The position numbers and the translations under genes were made by a program. A stretch of DNA of 64,000 bases. Origin: Dendrolimus kikuchii. Its lineage: Eukaryota > Arthropoda > Insecta > Lepidoptera > Lasiocampidae. The notes beneath the pieces are model-generated. The model did no database searches and was not told the DNA's origin. It was given only the letters and a program-made list of their open reading frames with translations. The first letter of the stretch is position 1; each line of letters starts with the position of its first letter. Shown here piece by piece: positions 44,850-54,006 of this stretch. The stretch spans positions 3,521,501 to 3,585,500 of the forward strand of contig CM034390.1 of the NCBI GenBank assembly GCA_019925095.2, in the 5' to 3' direction.

Positions 44850-45828
44850 ATAACGTGGTACAGGCAGGACTCGAGCAACCACCGGTCGTGATGACCGATT
44901 TATTGTTACAACTTCCCTGCGAAATCGTTTCCTCACGTCTGTTAACATCAAAACAGAGCTTAATGAAGTGCGTGGAGTAAACGTGAGTGCACGAACAATA
45001 AGAAGGTTAAAGGAAGCGGATATCACCCCTTTTAGACCAGCAAATGGTCCAAAGTTGTCTGTAGCTCACAGACAAGCTCGCTTAAGATTTGCGCGTGATC
45101 ACCTAAATTGGACAGAAGAGCAATGGACCTCCGTATTGTTCACGGACGAGTGTATAGGACATGTTTATATGGTGCAGATGGTTGCAGAAGAGTCTATCAT
45201 CGACGTGGGGAGCGATATGCTCAAAGTTGCATTGAGGAGCGTGTTCCTTTTGGAGGCGGTTCGTGTATGGTCTGGGGTGGCATATCGATGAACGGGCGAA
45301 CAGAACTTGTGTTCATAGACATGGTCCGTCAAAACAGTAATAGAGGGGGTTTGACTGCACATCGCTACATAACAGAGATCTTAGAAGATCACGTGGTGCC
45401 TTACATGGGATTCATAGGCGAAAATTTTACTTTAATGCAGGATAATGCCCGGCCGCACGCTGCTGCACAAGTTCGACAATATTGCGAAGAGGTTGGGATA
45501 CGTACAATGAATTGGCCAGCACGCAGCCCGGATCTTACTCCCATTGAGCATGTTTGGGACAATTTAAAAAGAGCTGTATATGCGAGAAACCCTTTGCCCA
45601 CGACAGTGGCAGCACTAAGAACAGCACTTTCAGAAGAATGGGACAATATTCCGCAAGATCTTTTAATAACCCTAATAAAATCTATGCGGAACCGATTAGA
45701 ATCCGTAATAAGTGCACGTGGAGGTAATACACCTCCGATTCGTGGATCACTTCAAAAGATGACCAGTTTTTTCAACCGTGTTTTTTTCAACGCGGGAGAA
45801 AGTAGTGGCCAGCGATGGACAATACTTT
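44850..45828 (+). pseudogene. Tc1-like transposase, frameshifted and 5'-truncated
   Basis: Reads GRTRATTGRDDRFIVTTSLR, then VRGVNVSARTIRRLKEADIT and FARDHLNWTEEQWTSVLFTDE; after a frameshift near 45150 it continues CLYGADGCRRVYHRRGERYA to LMQDNARPHAAAQ and SPDLTPIEHVWDNLKRAVY. Thirty-four residues separate the second Asp from the Glu, so DD34E Tc1. The N-terminal helix-turn-helix start and a clear left inverted repeat are missing. Confidence 0.88.
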
Positions 45829-45953
45829 GAATCATAAGTGTATCGGGTGTCCCAAAAAGGACGCAAGATTTCAATTTACCGCCATTTTTGTATTTTAGTG
45901 CTGGTAACCCTAAAAAAAACTATTTGACAGCTGAATGTTTAGGGTTTGTAAAA

Positions 45954-46583
45954 ATGGCGGGTTATACGAAAGATCAACGCGTTTTTATTATTGAACAATA
46001 TTTCAAAAGTAATGAAAGTTTGGCGGGTACGGTTCGAAAATTCAGTGCAAAATATGGTCGGAATATTGACTTGACTTCATCAACTGTGAGCAGAGTGGTT
46101 GCAAAATTCAGGGAGAGTGGATCAATTCATGATGTTCATTCCACTGGTCGTCCAAAAACAAGCCCTTCAAATGGCAATATCGAATCAGTGCGTCAGAATG
46201 TCCGTGAACATCCAGGAACATCCATTAGGCATCGTGGACAAGAACTGCAAATTTCAAGAAGCTGTCTCCAGCGTATACTCACGAAAGATCTGCATCTCCA
46301 TGCTTACAAAGTTCAAATAACACAAGAACTGAAGTCTCATGATCATGAACAGCGAAGAGAGTTCGTTGAATGGATTATCGACCGCCAAAACAGGGATGCA
46401 GATTTTTCAAACAAAATCATCTTTAGCGACGAAGCATATTTTCATCTCGATGGCTTTGTTAATCGTCAGAATTGCCGCATTTGGGGCTCAGAGAACCCAC
46501 ATGTGATTGTTCAAAAACAAATGCATCCTCAACGGGTCTCTATTTGGTGCGGATTTTGGGCTGGAGGCATTATTGGACCATAG
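45954..46583 (+). pseudogene. Mariner-like transposase, N-terminal part
   Basis: Starts MAGYTKDQRVFIIEQYF, with helix-turn-helix region about residues 5-110 (SSTVSRVVAKFRESGSIHD, GRPKTS) and the first catalytic Asp in IIFSDEAYFHLDG, then WGSENPHVI, SIWCGFWAGGIIGP. The frame stops at TAG (46581-46583) at the LINE junction. The start at 45954 is the ATG with the family-like sequence; an earlier start is open but unlikely. The central part with the second catalytic Asp is missing. Confidence 0.85.
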
Positions 46584-46822
46584 TTTTACCTCGGCTGAAC
46601 TGTTGCCATGAGAGGGGGATGAATTTAATGATGGCCACCATAGGGCGACACAAAGCACTAATTGAGAACGGGCGACGGGTAATATAAAGCCCGAGGGGAA
46701 GGATTCCGGCGGGCCGGGATCGGTGGTTTGCGGCGGCCTACGCTATCTTACTGCCGTTTCGCAACGTGTTATGGCTGGGAGAGAAGAAACGGCGAAAGAA
46801 ACTTCCCAGCAACACGCCTAGT

Positions 46823-49738
46823 CTATCCTGTGGGGGGGCTATGTCTCCTAGCGTCCCTCGCAGGGACGTGGAGAGATCTTGATTGGCGGCGCCTGAGACG
46901 CCGCCGTCTGTGTCTGTCTGTCCGTGCCTGCCAGCCTGCCGTCCTAACCGCGGGCGGGCTGATCCGGGCCAGCCGTTTTGTGATAACGTCGACCCTGTCC
47001 GTGAGGACGTTACGCGGTCGTCGCACGAGAGCCTTTCGCCGAGGCTTATAATCGGACGCGGACACGACGAGTGGATTACGATGGTGCGGCGCGAGATCGA
47101 AATACTTACGCGAGAGCGACGTAATGTAGTTTTTGATGGAGGGAAGCTCCAGATCGCGGTGGAGGTCGACGTTACGCATATAGAGGGGAGCACCGACGGC
47201 TCTGCGCATGAATTTGTTTTGCACGATTTGCAATTTATCTAAAAGGGCAGGCTTGGCATGGCCGAATACCACACTCGCGTATGTCATGATCGGGCGGATG
47301 CATGTTTTATACAAAGTAAGCTTGTGTCTGAGGGACATTTTGCTTCGTTTGTCTATCATGGGTGCTAAACGACCCATCACAAATCGCGCTCTATTTCGGA
47401 TTATAGTGATATGCTCGTTGAAGCGCAAGTTCCGATCTAGGGTGACACCCAGGTATTTGGTGTACTTTTCCCAGGGAATTTGTTGTTCGTAGAGCGAAAT
47501 GGTTTTTAGGCGAAGGCAAGCGCGTTTGGGGGAGCGAAGCGTGCCCGGGGAAAAGAACATTGCTGCGCTTTTCTCCGGGTTTACCTCTATCCTCCATTTG
47601 CGAAACCATTCGCCTAGCTCTGTGACAGCTGCCTGCAGCCGGACGCAAGCCATTTGTCGGTTTTGATCTGATGTATAGAGTGCGGTGTCATCCGCAAAGA
47701 GGGCCAACTCCACATCTGGAGTTTTTGGGATGTCGCTGGTGTACAGCGTGAAGAGTAGTGGCGACAGAGCCGAGCCCTGTGGTACACCGGCTGTGAGTGG
47801 GTGAGGGGACGAGCGCGTTCCCTCCACTCGAAAACGGAAGCTTCGGTCTAAGAGGAAGTCTCGCAAGATGAGCACGAGTCTGTCTGGCACACCGAAATGG
47901 TACAACTTGTAAATCAAGCCGTTGTGCCAGACCTTGTCGAAGGCTTTTGCTACGTCTAGGAACAGTGCGGCTGTTCCTATAGGGCGGGGGCGATGGGCAA
48001 AGTGAGATAGTATGTGCTCCGTGATGCGGTGCACCTGTTGCACGCATGAGTGTCTAGCACGGAAGCCAAATTGCTCATCAGGTAATAGATGTTTGCTGAA
48101 GGCAAAATCTCTAAGTCGTGAGAGGATGACTCTCTCGTAAAGCTTGCTGAGTGCGCTTAGTAGGCTGATTGGACGGTAGCTGGACGGTTTATTAGCCGGT
48201 TTTCCCGGCTTGTGAATACCAATGACATCTGCCTCCTTCCAGATCGCGGGGAAGGAGCAGTTTGTTATGGCGGCATTAAAGATGCTCACCAGGATTATAA
48301 TTAGATGGGCGGGTAGGAGTTTTAAAACGCGATTGTTGATGCCATCGGTCCCTGGGGCCTTTCGCGGTTTGAGAGACTTGATCAGATCTTGCACTTCTTC
48401 GACCGTGACCGGGTCGAGTGTGGTTTCCGCTGGTAAGGAGGATCTACGTTCGACCTCGGAGTCCACCTCCGTCAGGTGTGACTGGTCGACGTTTTGCGTA
48501 GTGGGGGAGCATTGAAGCTCTAGACTCTGAGCAAGGCACTCGGCTTTCTCCTCGTCATCGAACGCCTCGGTGTTGTCGGCTCTTTCTAGCGCGGGTATGA
48601 CAGTAAGGGTGTCTGATTTGAGAGCTCTAGCCAGCTTCCAGTACGCCTGGTGAGTTGGTTCGATATCCCTCAACGTTCTGTCCCAACGTTGTTCCCTGAC
48701 TTCCCGGATACGTAGTTTGACCTCGCGCTCTAGTTCGCGGAGTCGGATTCTGTTATCCTCGGTGGGATATCTGTCATGAGCTCTGGAGGCGGCTCTCTTT
48801 TCCCTCAGCAGTATCCTCACCTCGTCCGGCAGGCATAAGTGGCGGTCATCCTCCACTGGCACCTGCCTGGACGAGTTCCGCACTGCGGATTGAAGGTGGC
48901 TGGTGAGGGCTTCGATCGCCCTCTCCGTGTCTTGGCGGGACCCGATGTGATCTGGGATGCGGTCCAGGTCTTGTGAGCTGGTTGCCTTGAGGAGGTCCCC
49001 AAGTCTCAACCAGTCCACAGAGGTCCTAGTTTCAGATGTCTGGTCTGTCTGTGGTCCTAATCTAAGGATAACCGGACGATGGTCCGAGTCTATATCGTCC
49101 ATCGTTTCGATCGAATGGAACTGAAGAGTTACGCCCCTCAGTAATGCTAGGTCGAGAGTGTTTGGGGTCCCCCAGTCGCGGTTGGGGGGATATCTTGTGG
49201 GGGTCATGGGCGTTAGTATATCAAACAAAAGATTGTCTGATATATTTATTAGGGCTCTGCCATTGGTGTTAGTGGTATTGCAATTCCACTGCTCGTGTTT
49301 GCAATTCAGATCTCCGGCTATTATAACAGCCGGGCCTAGGTTGAATAGGGCTTCTAGGTCTTTTTTAATAAGGGTTTTTTGGCATGCGAGGTATGCTGAG
49401 ACTATGACTAGAGGTTGGTGGCCAGTCATTGCTAGTCTGCAGGCGGATACCTCCATACCTTCTAGTGGAGGGGTGACTACAGGCATGCAGTGTAGGGATC
49501 TCCTGAAATAGATCAGGGTGCCGCCACCACGGCCTACCCTGTCATGTCTAGTGACCCGATAGTTAGAGATCTTTGGATCTCTATTACTCGGTTTCAGGAA
49601 GGTCTCCTGTACTAGTAGTATATCTATTTGATTGGTAACCAGGAAGTCATGGACCAAGTCGCGCTGGTTTCGAAGGCCGTTGGCGTTATAAGTCGCCAGA
49701 GTCAATGAGCGTGGTTTATTTCTACCTACATGCGCCAT
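46823..49738 (-). CDS. Jockey LINE ORF2: APE endonuclease and reverse transcriptase
   Basis: 971 residues, unbroken. APE endonuclease about 10-240: ATYNANGLRNQ, Glu in QETFL, AGDLNCKHEQWNC near 141, NTLDLALL, DIDSDHRPVI near 218. Reverse transcriptase about 460-740: GTDGINNRVL, SSYRPISLLSALSKLYER, EQFGFRARHSC, LFLDVAKAFDKVWH, AGVPQGSALSPLLF, and FADD near 680. It ends in an Arg-rich tail. All visible catalytic residues are present. Start ATG at 49738 follows the ORF1 stop by 38 bases. Confidence 0.93.
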   Translation of the reverse strand: MAHVGRNKPRSLTLATYNANGLRNQRDLVHDFLVTNQIDILLVQETFLKPSNRDPKISNYRVTRHDRVGRGGGTLIYFRRSLHCMPVVTPPLEGMEVSACRLAMTGHQPLVIVSAYLACQKTLIKKDLEALFNLGPAVIIAGDLNCKHEQWNCNTTNTNGRALINISDNLLFDILTPMTPTRYPPNRDWGTPNTLDLALLRGVTLQFHSIETMDDIDSDHRPVILRLGPQTDQTSETRTSVDWLRLGDLLKATSSQDLDRIPDHIGSRQDTERAIEALTSHLQSAVRNSSRQVPVEDDRHLCLPDEVRILLREKRAASRAHDRYPTEDNRIRLRELEREVKLRIREVREQRWDRTLRDIEPTHQAYWKLARALKSDTLTVIPALERADNTEAFDDEEKAECLAQSLELQCSPTTQNVDQSHLTEVDSEVERRSSLPAETTLDPVTVEEVQDLIKSLKPRKAPGTDGINNRVLKLLPAHLIIILVSIFNAAITNCSFPAIWKEADVIGIHKPGKPANKPSSYRPISLLSALSKLYERVILSRLRDFAFSKHLLPDEQFGFRARHSCVQQVHRITEHILSHFAHRPRPIGTAALFLDVAKAFDKVWHNGLIYKLYHFGVPDRLVLILRDFLLDRSFRFRVEGTRSSPHPLTAGVPQGSALSPLLFTLYTSDIPKTPDVELALFADDTALYTSDQNRQMACVRLQAAVTELGEWFRKWRIEVNPEKSAAMFFSPGTLRSPKRACLRLKTISLYEQQIPWEKYTKYLGVTLDRNLRFNEHITIIRNRARFVMGRLAPMIDKRSKMSLRHKLTLYKTCIRPIMTYASVVFGHAKPALLDKLQIVQNKFMRRAVGAPLYMRNVDLHRDLELPSIKNYITSLSRKYFDLAPHHRNPLVVSASDYKPRRKALVRRPRNVLTDRVDVITKRLARISPPAVRTAGWQARTDRHRRRRLRRRQSRSLHVPARDARRHSPPTG

Positions 49739-49776
49739 TTGTTACCGGTAACAAGAATTTGTATTAGGTTGTTTAG

Positions 49777-50118
49777 TTACAACGATCTAAGTATTTGGAG
49801 GAGGTACGCGTGATCCATTTCGATCACGAGTTGATCCCGGAGGGAGGGTTGAGTTGACTCTGAAACTTGTCTCAGTTTCCGAGCCAAGAGTTGGACCTCT
49901 TCCAGGTCGAAGGGCAAGTTCTTGGCGAATTTAGTCGCCAAAGCTAAGTCCTCCGCTATAGAGTGGTGGGCCGATGGCCCAGAAGGTGCCTTAGAAATGG
50001 GGGCGGGGGAGAGGGTGGCCGAGGGTAGGCCGGCCATAACTGGGGCACGCGTCCTCAGCGGAGGAAACGCTTCCGTCGTGGGAAGACCCGTCCAGTGGTT
50101 TACCACTGGAGGGGGGGG
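49777..50118 (-). CDS. Jockey LINE ORF1, C-terminal remnant
   Basis: Pro/Ala-rich segment then SIAEDLALATKFAKNLPFDL, LARKLRQVSE and end LLQILRSL. The zinc-knuckle part of the gag-like protein is lost by 5' truncation. The open frame continues into mariner DNA to 50145 by chance. Confidence 0.65.
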   Translation of the reverse strand, partial: PPPPVVNHWTGLPTTEAFPPLRTRAPVMAGLPSATLSPAPISKAPSGPSAHHSIAEDLALATKFAKNLPFDLEEVQLLARKLRQVSESTQPSLRDQLVIEMDHAYLLQILRSL

Positions 50119-50155
50119 CCGACAGAAGAGCGTATGTGCCAGCAAAGCCTAGGAG

Positions 50156-50360
50156 TAGTTATTATTTAGTTTCGTCCTTTGCTGTTATGGTTTGTTGTAA
50201 ATATTGTGTTTATTGTAGTGTATTAGATTGGCAGAATTTTCTTTTTCTTTTTAATTTACCGGCCAAAATTCCTTTTTATGTCACCTGACTTTTCTTTGTA
50301 CTCGACATTGGCAAAATCAATGCATAAATGGCATTGCAGCCATCACCTTAAAAAAAAAAA
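50156..50360 (+). mobile_element. Short poly-A element inserted in the mariner transposase
   Basis: About 205 bp ending in cattgcagccatcacctt and A11. It is flanked by gcctaggag (50147-50155 and 50361-50369), a 9-bp or longer target duplication. Joining the flanks restores the transposase frame MCQQSLGGHLPDVLFHK followed by a stop. Confidence 0.75.
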
Positions 50361-50526
50361 GCCTAGGAGGACATTTGCCTGACGTATTATTCCACAAATA
50401 ACCCTATTTTATGTATTTCAAGATTTTGTATGCAAATATATTATAACGAAAAAAAATGTGTTTTTCATCAAATCTGGCGTCCTTTTTGGGACACCTTTAT
50501 AACCAGTTTTTTACAATAAAGCCTCG

Positions 50527-51033
50527 AATTTCGGGAAAAAACGGCGAAAGCAAAGTTGTACCCCTAATATTTCTGGATATATAGTCAATAAATTACTGGA
50601 CAAAATAACTTGTCAGCATTGCCGATCTGCATTGTTGGTAAAGAAACTCTATATTTGTGAATTTTCTTCATTTACTGCTTTTGTTGACAAAGGAGGTCTA
50701 AAATACGCCTCGAAATTTGTATTCGATGTGGTGAGGTATGCTGAAATACTTTTTAATACTGCGTTGCATGGAACTCGGGAAGATCAGTTGAAGAATAAAT
50801 TAACCTTCACCGCAGTTCGTTATTTCTGTCCAAAATTAAATGATATATTCATTCCACCTCATCCGGTTCTGTCTATAAAATGTGAAAATATGCATGAACC
50901 AGAACTCATTAAATGTATAACGAATAAATATTTTAATTTAAGGTTAAGAACGTACGCAAAAAGTGAAACGTTAAAATTAATTGGATACAAAACCACCATG
51001 CGTCAAAAGGCGTTTTATGTAACTTTTGTTTAA
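50527..51033 (+). pseudogene. P-element/THAP9-like transposase, C-terminal part
   Basis: Open frame reading NISGYIVNKLLDK, ITCQHCRSALL, FTAFVDKGGLKYASKFVFDV, then IKCITNKYFNLRLRTYAKSE and stop at 51033. The pattern GYIVNKLL - CxxC - GGLxYxS - KYFNLR is that of the C-terminal region of P-element and THAP9-type transposases. The frame is open back to about 50527, where a weak splice acceptor may exist. The N-terminal THAP domain and catalytic core are not in the window in a recognisable form. It may be a transposon remnant or a last exon of a domesticated gene. Confidence 0.6.
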
Positions 51034-54006
51034 TTTTTAATTTTGTTTAACAATGTATAGCATTATATTATTAGTAATAAATGGATTTTTGTTACTCTCT
51101 GTGGTCTTTTATTTTTACCTCTTATTGCAAAATACTTATAAGAATACATAAAAACAGAAGAATCAAGTAGGCAAAAAGCATCTGTCTGTCTTATCATCAC
51201 TTGTGTATTGGCAACGCTGATATGTATGCAACGCTGTTGCCCATCATGCTTTAGTAACAAACTCGCTTTCGTACGAACCGGTTGTTTTATTGCTAACATA
51301 ATTATATCTCAAAAACACCATGCTATAATTTGTCCTCGAAGTACCAAACCGTGTAGTCTCCATAGTAGAGTAGGACGCACACCATAAAAGCGCTATCTCG
51401 CTCGGCTCGTTTTTTATTCAAGAGTGTGCAATCTAGTTCTTTTAATATCTTTGGCAACAACATGAAGTATGGTGTGGCAAAATAAAGTAGAAAATAATAG
51501 GGGCGCCGCTTTCGCAAATTCGTCTAAACTAGTAATTCCATTTTTTAAGCTGCGGCCACACCTACGTTAATGTCAAAGATATTGATTGTTACCCAATTAG
51601 ATCACATAAAACGCATTACGCTCATCGCCACATCTGCGTGAAACGGCCTATATCTGTAACATTATCCCAGAGGAGGTACTTTTCTTTTTTTTTTCAGGCG
51701 GGGGAAATGCTATTTACGCACAATACCGGTTCCTTTGTAAGGGATTAGACCATAGTCGATCATGGAGGCGTTCCCAGAAGGGGCAATCCAAACAGTAATC
51801 GACCGGCTTGTGTGGAGACTTGAATCTAAATGGTTAATATCAGGTTGCTACCTATGTTTTCTTTAATAAATAGGATATGCCCGCGACTACGTCTAAGCTT
51901 GACCTGAAATTCCCGCGAGACCTGGAACACAAAATACCGCATTTGAAAAAGAATCTAAGATATAGTTTTAGTGAAAACTGTGTCGAAATAAGCTAATTTT
52001 TACGGCACAAATATAACTCGCGAATACAGATTAGAAATTGTGGTAGCCTCAGATCAATCCTATGAGGTGGTAGCCGTAACGGCGTTACTTTTTAGCACGT
52101 TGAATAAACCGCATACGACCAGTATAATCTTTAACACAATCGCAGATGAAACCGCGCCATAATATCTATATGGATCAGCAGATAACTACTCCGGCAGCAT
52201 TATTATACGGTGATTGCAGGGCCGCGTCTACGGGGGTCTTTTTTTATAAGTGACCATTTTTAGAATTTGTGTCTGCTCAACGGAATTGAATTGAATAAAA
52301 ATCAACAAATAAATGGATTCAAACAGAAATTTTGTGGAGCATTCATTCCGTCGATATCTTCCAGGGTTCAGGATTGTATTAATATAAATAACGTCGAAGG
52401 CTTTATATTTAAATAAACAAATGAAACAAGAATGAGTAACGGCGAGAAACATTGTAAACTTTTAACAAGTGACTGCGCAGTAGACCGCTTTTTATAAAAA
52501 TGCGTAATTTTTTTACTAAACCTGGAAACCAAATTATTGCGTGAACTATATTTTTGACTTTATTTGTGAATAAAGTGATAATAATAGAGATGCGGACACA
52601 TCGTACAAGAAATTCTAATATATAAGAAAAGACCGTCATATAACATTATCTAACTTTTAAAATGTGATAAAAATAATTTTAATTATTATTTAAACAATAA
52701 ATCAATGGTGTTTGATTTCATTCACTTGCACCTACTTATGACGTCATAAGCAGGCACGCTCATAGACAATCTATGAGACTGACTTTTTTTTAAATTCATA
52801 ATTAAAAGGCTTTGTCACTTAAGCGACCATGCTGCCCTGGTAAGTACAATTACGTAGTGTAACAAAACATAGTATCTAAACACTGATTTCTTATATCGAC
52901 CAGTTTATATAGAATTCTGGCGTCATTCGAAGATGGGTCTGCCAGAATACTATTAATTTGACCTAATAGCCTTAAATTGAGTACACAACTTTGTCCAAGT
53001 GTCATTCTGGATACTTTCTATCAACATATTATGATACAAATCACCCATAGTGTTGCAAGTTTCACAACTTGGGGAATTAATTCTGCGAACTAAGTATAAG
53101 AATTTGATGCATGGAGTGTCCAGATCGGAGTCTTAAAGCAATTATTAATTCCTTTCTACTCAAAGTTGTGTTGCCAATCCAAGGAGAATTTAAAGGCTGT
53201 GGCTGGATCGTGTGGTACCAAATTCTTCAAGTTTATAATAAGTATCTCAGTTGATTTGACTCTGGGTTTCCCTATTATATGTAAAAATAAAACAAAATAT
53301 TCTAATTAACGCATTTAATGCCTTTTCTTTGATTACCGAACACATCCAGACTAGTCACCTCGCAAACATTTATTGTCACCCAACCAAGTTCGCAGCACAA
53401 AAACATATTAATTAGGCTCCTTAATTTATCACATTGGCACCTATGAGGTCTAAACAACAATACCATACAATACAAACAATTAAAATAAAAAAAATATTCG
53501 CAAGGAAATAAATTATAATATAACATACATTGAGCGTTGGGTAGATTGAGCATTCTTGATACTTTCATAAAGTTGTGATTGGTGCTTTTCATATTATTAT
53601 TCAAATAATATAATTTAATTTACAATAAATAATCAAGATTGGAGATAAATCGATGATCAGGAAAATAAATAGAAATGAATAAATAACAAAAATGTCAAAT
53701 TTATAAAAATCATGATGAGTTATAAATTAATTATAAAATTCAATCAGTGTTAGATTTAGACAATATCAGTCTTATTCATATTCAGTTAAAGTAAGTTTGA
53801 AGGCTTCTTTATGGTTCTTAAACAAGCCTTCAAACTTACTTTAACTCAATATGAATAAGACTGTGTATCTACAAAATTAAACTAATCACTAGCTTTCGTT
53901 TCTGCAAATAGAAACTTTATATACCTGCCACATGCTTCTGTTTCAAGTATCAAGAATGCGCGGCGTATTATCCGCGACGGCACAATATTAAATTACAAAA
54001 TTGTTC
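51034..54006. other. Spacer between the THAP9-like fragment and SUCO
   Basis: 51681-51745 (poly-T then caggcgggggaaatgct..tttacgcacaa) is a minus strand remnant of the 3' UTR of the R1-clade LINE (compare 6425-6475). 51870-52060 is a Helitron-like fragment (gatatgcccgcgactacgtc). 53767-53863 is a hairpin. The rest is AT-rich; a 100-codon minus frame at 53302 lies in the probable SUCO 3' UTR and is not supported as a gene. Confidence 0.5.
53767..53863. repeat. Hairpin with about 40-bp arms downstream of SUCO
   Basis: cagtcttattcatattcagttaaagtaagtttgaaggctt pairs with aagccttcaaacttactttaactcaatatgaataagactg around a short loop. It lies about 140 bp past the SUCO stop codon, so it could be in the 3' UTR. 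No other copy in the window. Confidence 0.8.

Larger units (their letters stand above)
46582..50118 (-). mobile_element. Jockey-clade LINE, intact ORF2, 5'-truncated
   Basis: Minus strand: end of ORF1 (49777 to about 50118), ORF2 (46823-49738), 3' UTR (46582-46822). The 3' end matches the truncated copy at 40199. No poly-A tail is visible at 46582 and I see no target-site duplication; about 450 bp of the mariner transposase are missing, so a deletion accompanied or followed the insertion. The 5' border is placed where the mariner reading resumes. Confidence 0.85.
45843..50498 (+). mobile_element. Mariner-like DNA transposon split by a Jockey LINE and a short poly-A element
   Basis: Terminal inverted repeats gggtgtcccaaaaaggacgc at 45845 and its complement gcgtcctttttgggacacc at 50477-50495, each bounded by ta. 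The transposase runs from 45954 and is interrupted at 46580; its C-terminus reappears at about 50119-50155 and 50361-50397. The LINE at 46582 to about 50118 and a 205-bp element at 50156-50360 separate the parts. The order of events is mariner first, then the other two. Confidence 0.85.

Noticed and set aside
53302..53604. 100-codon minus strand frame as a small gene
   Set aside because: No recognisable domain or signal, biased Cys/Phe composition from AT-rich DNA, probable SUCO 3' UTR or spacer.
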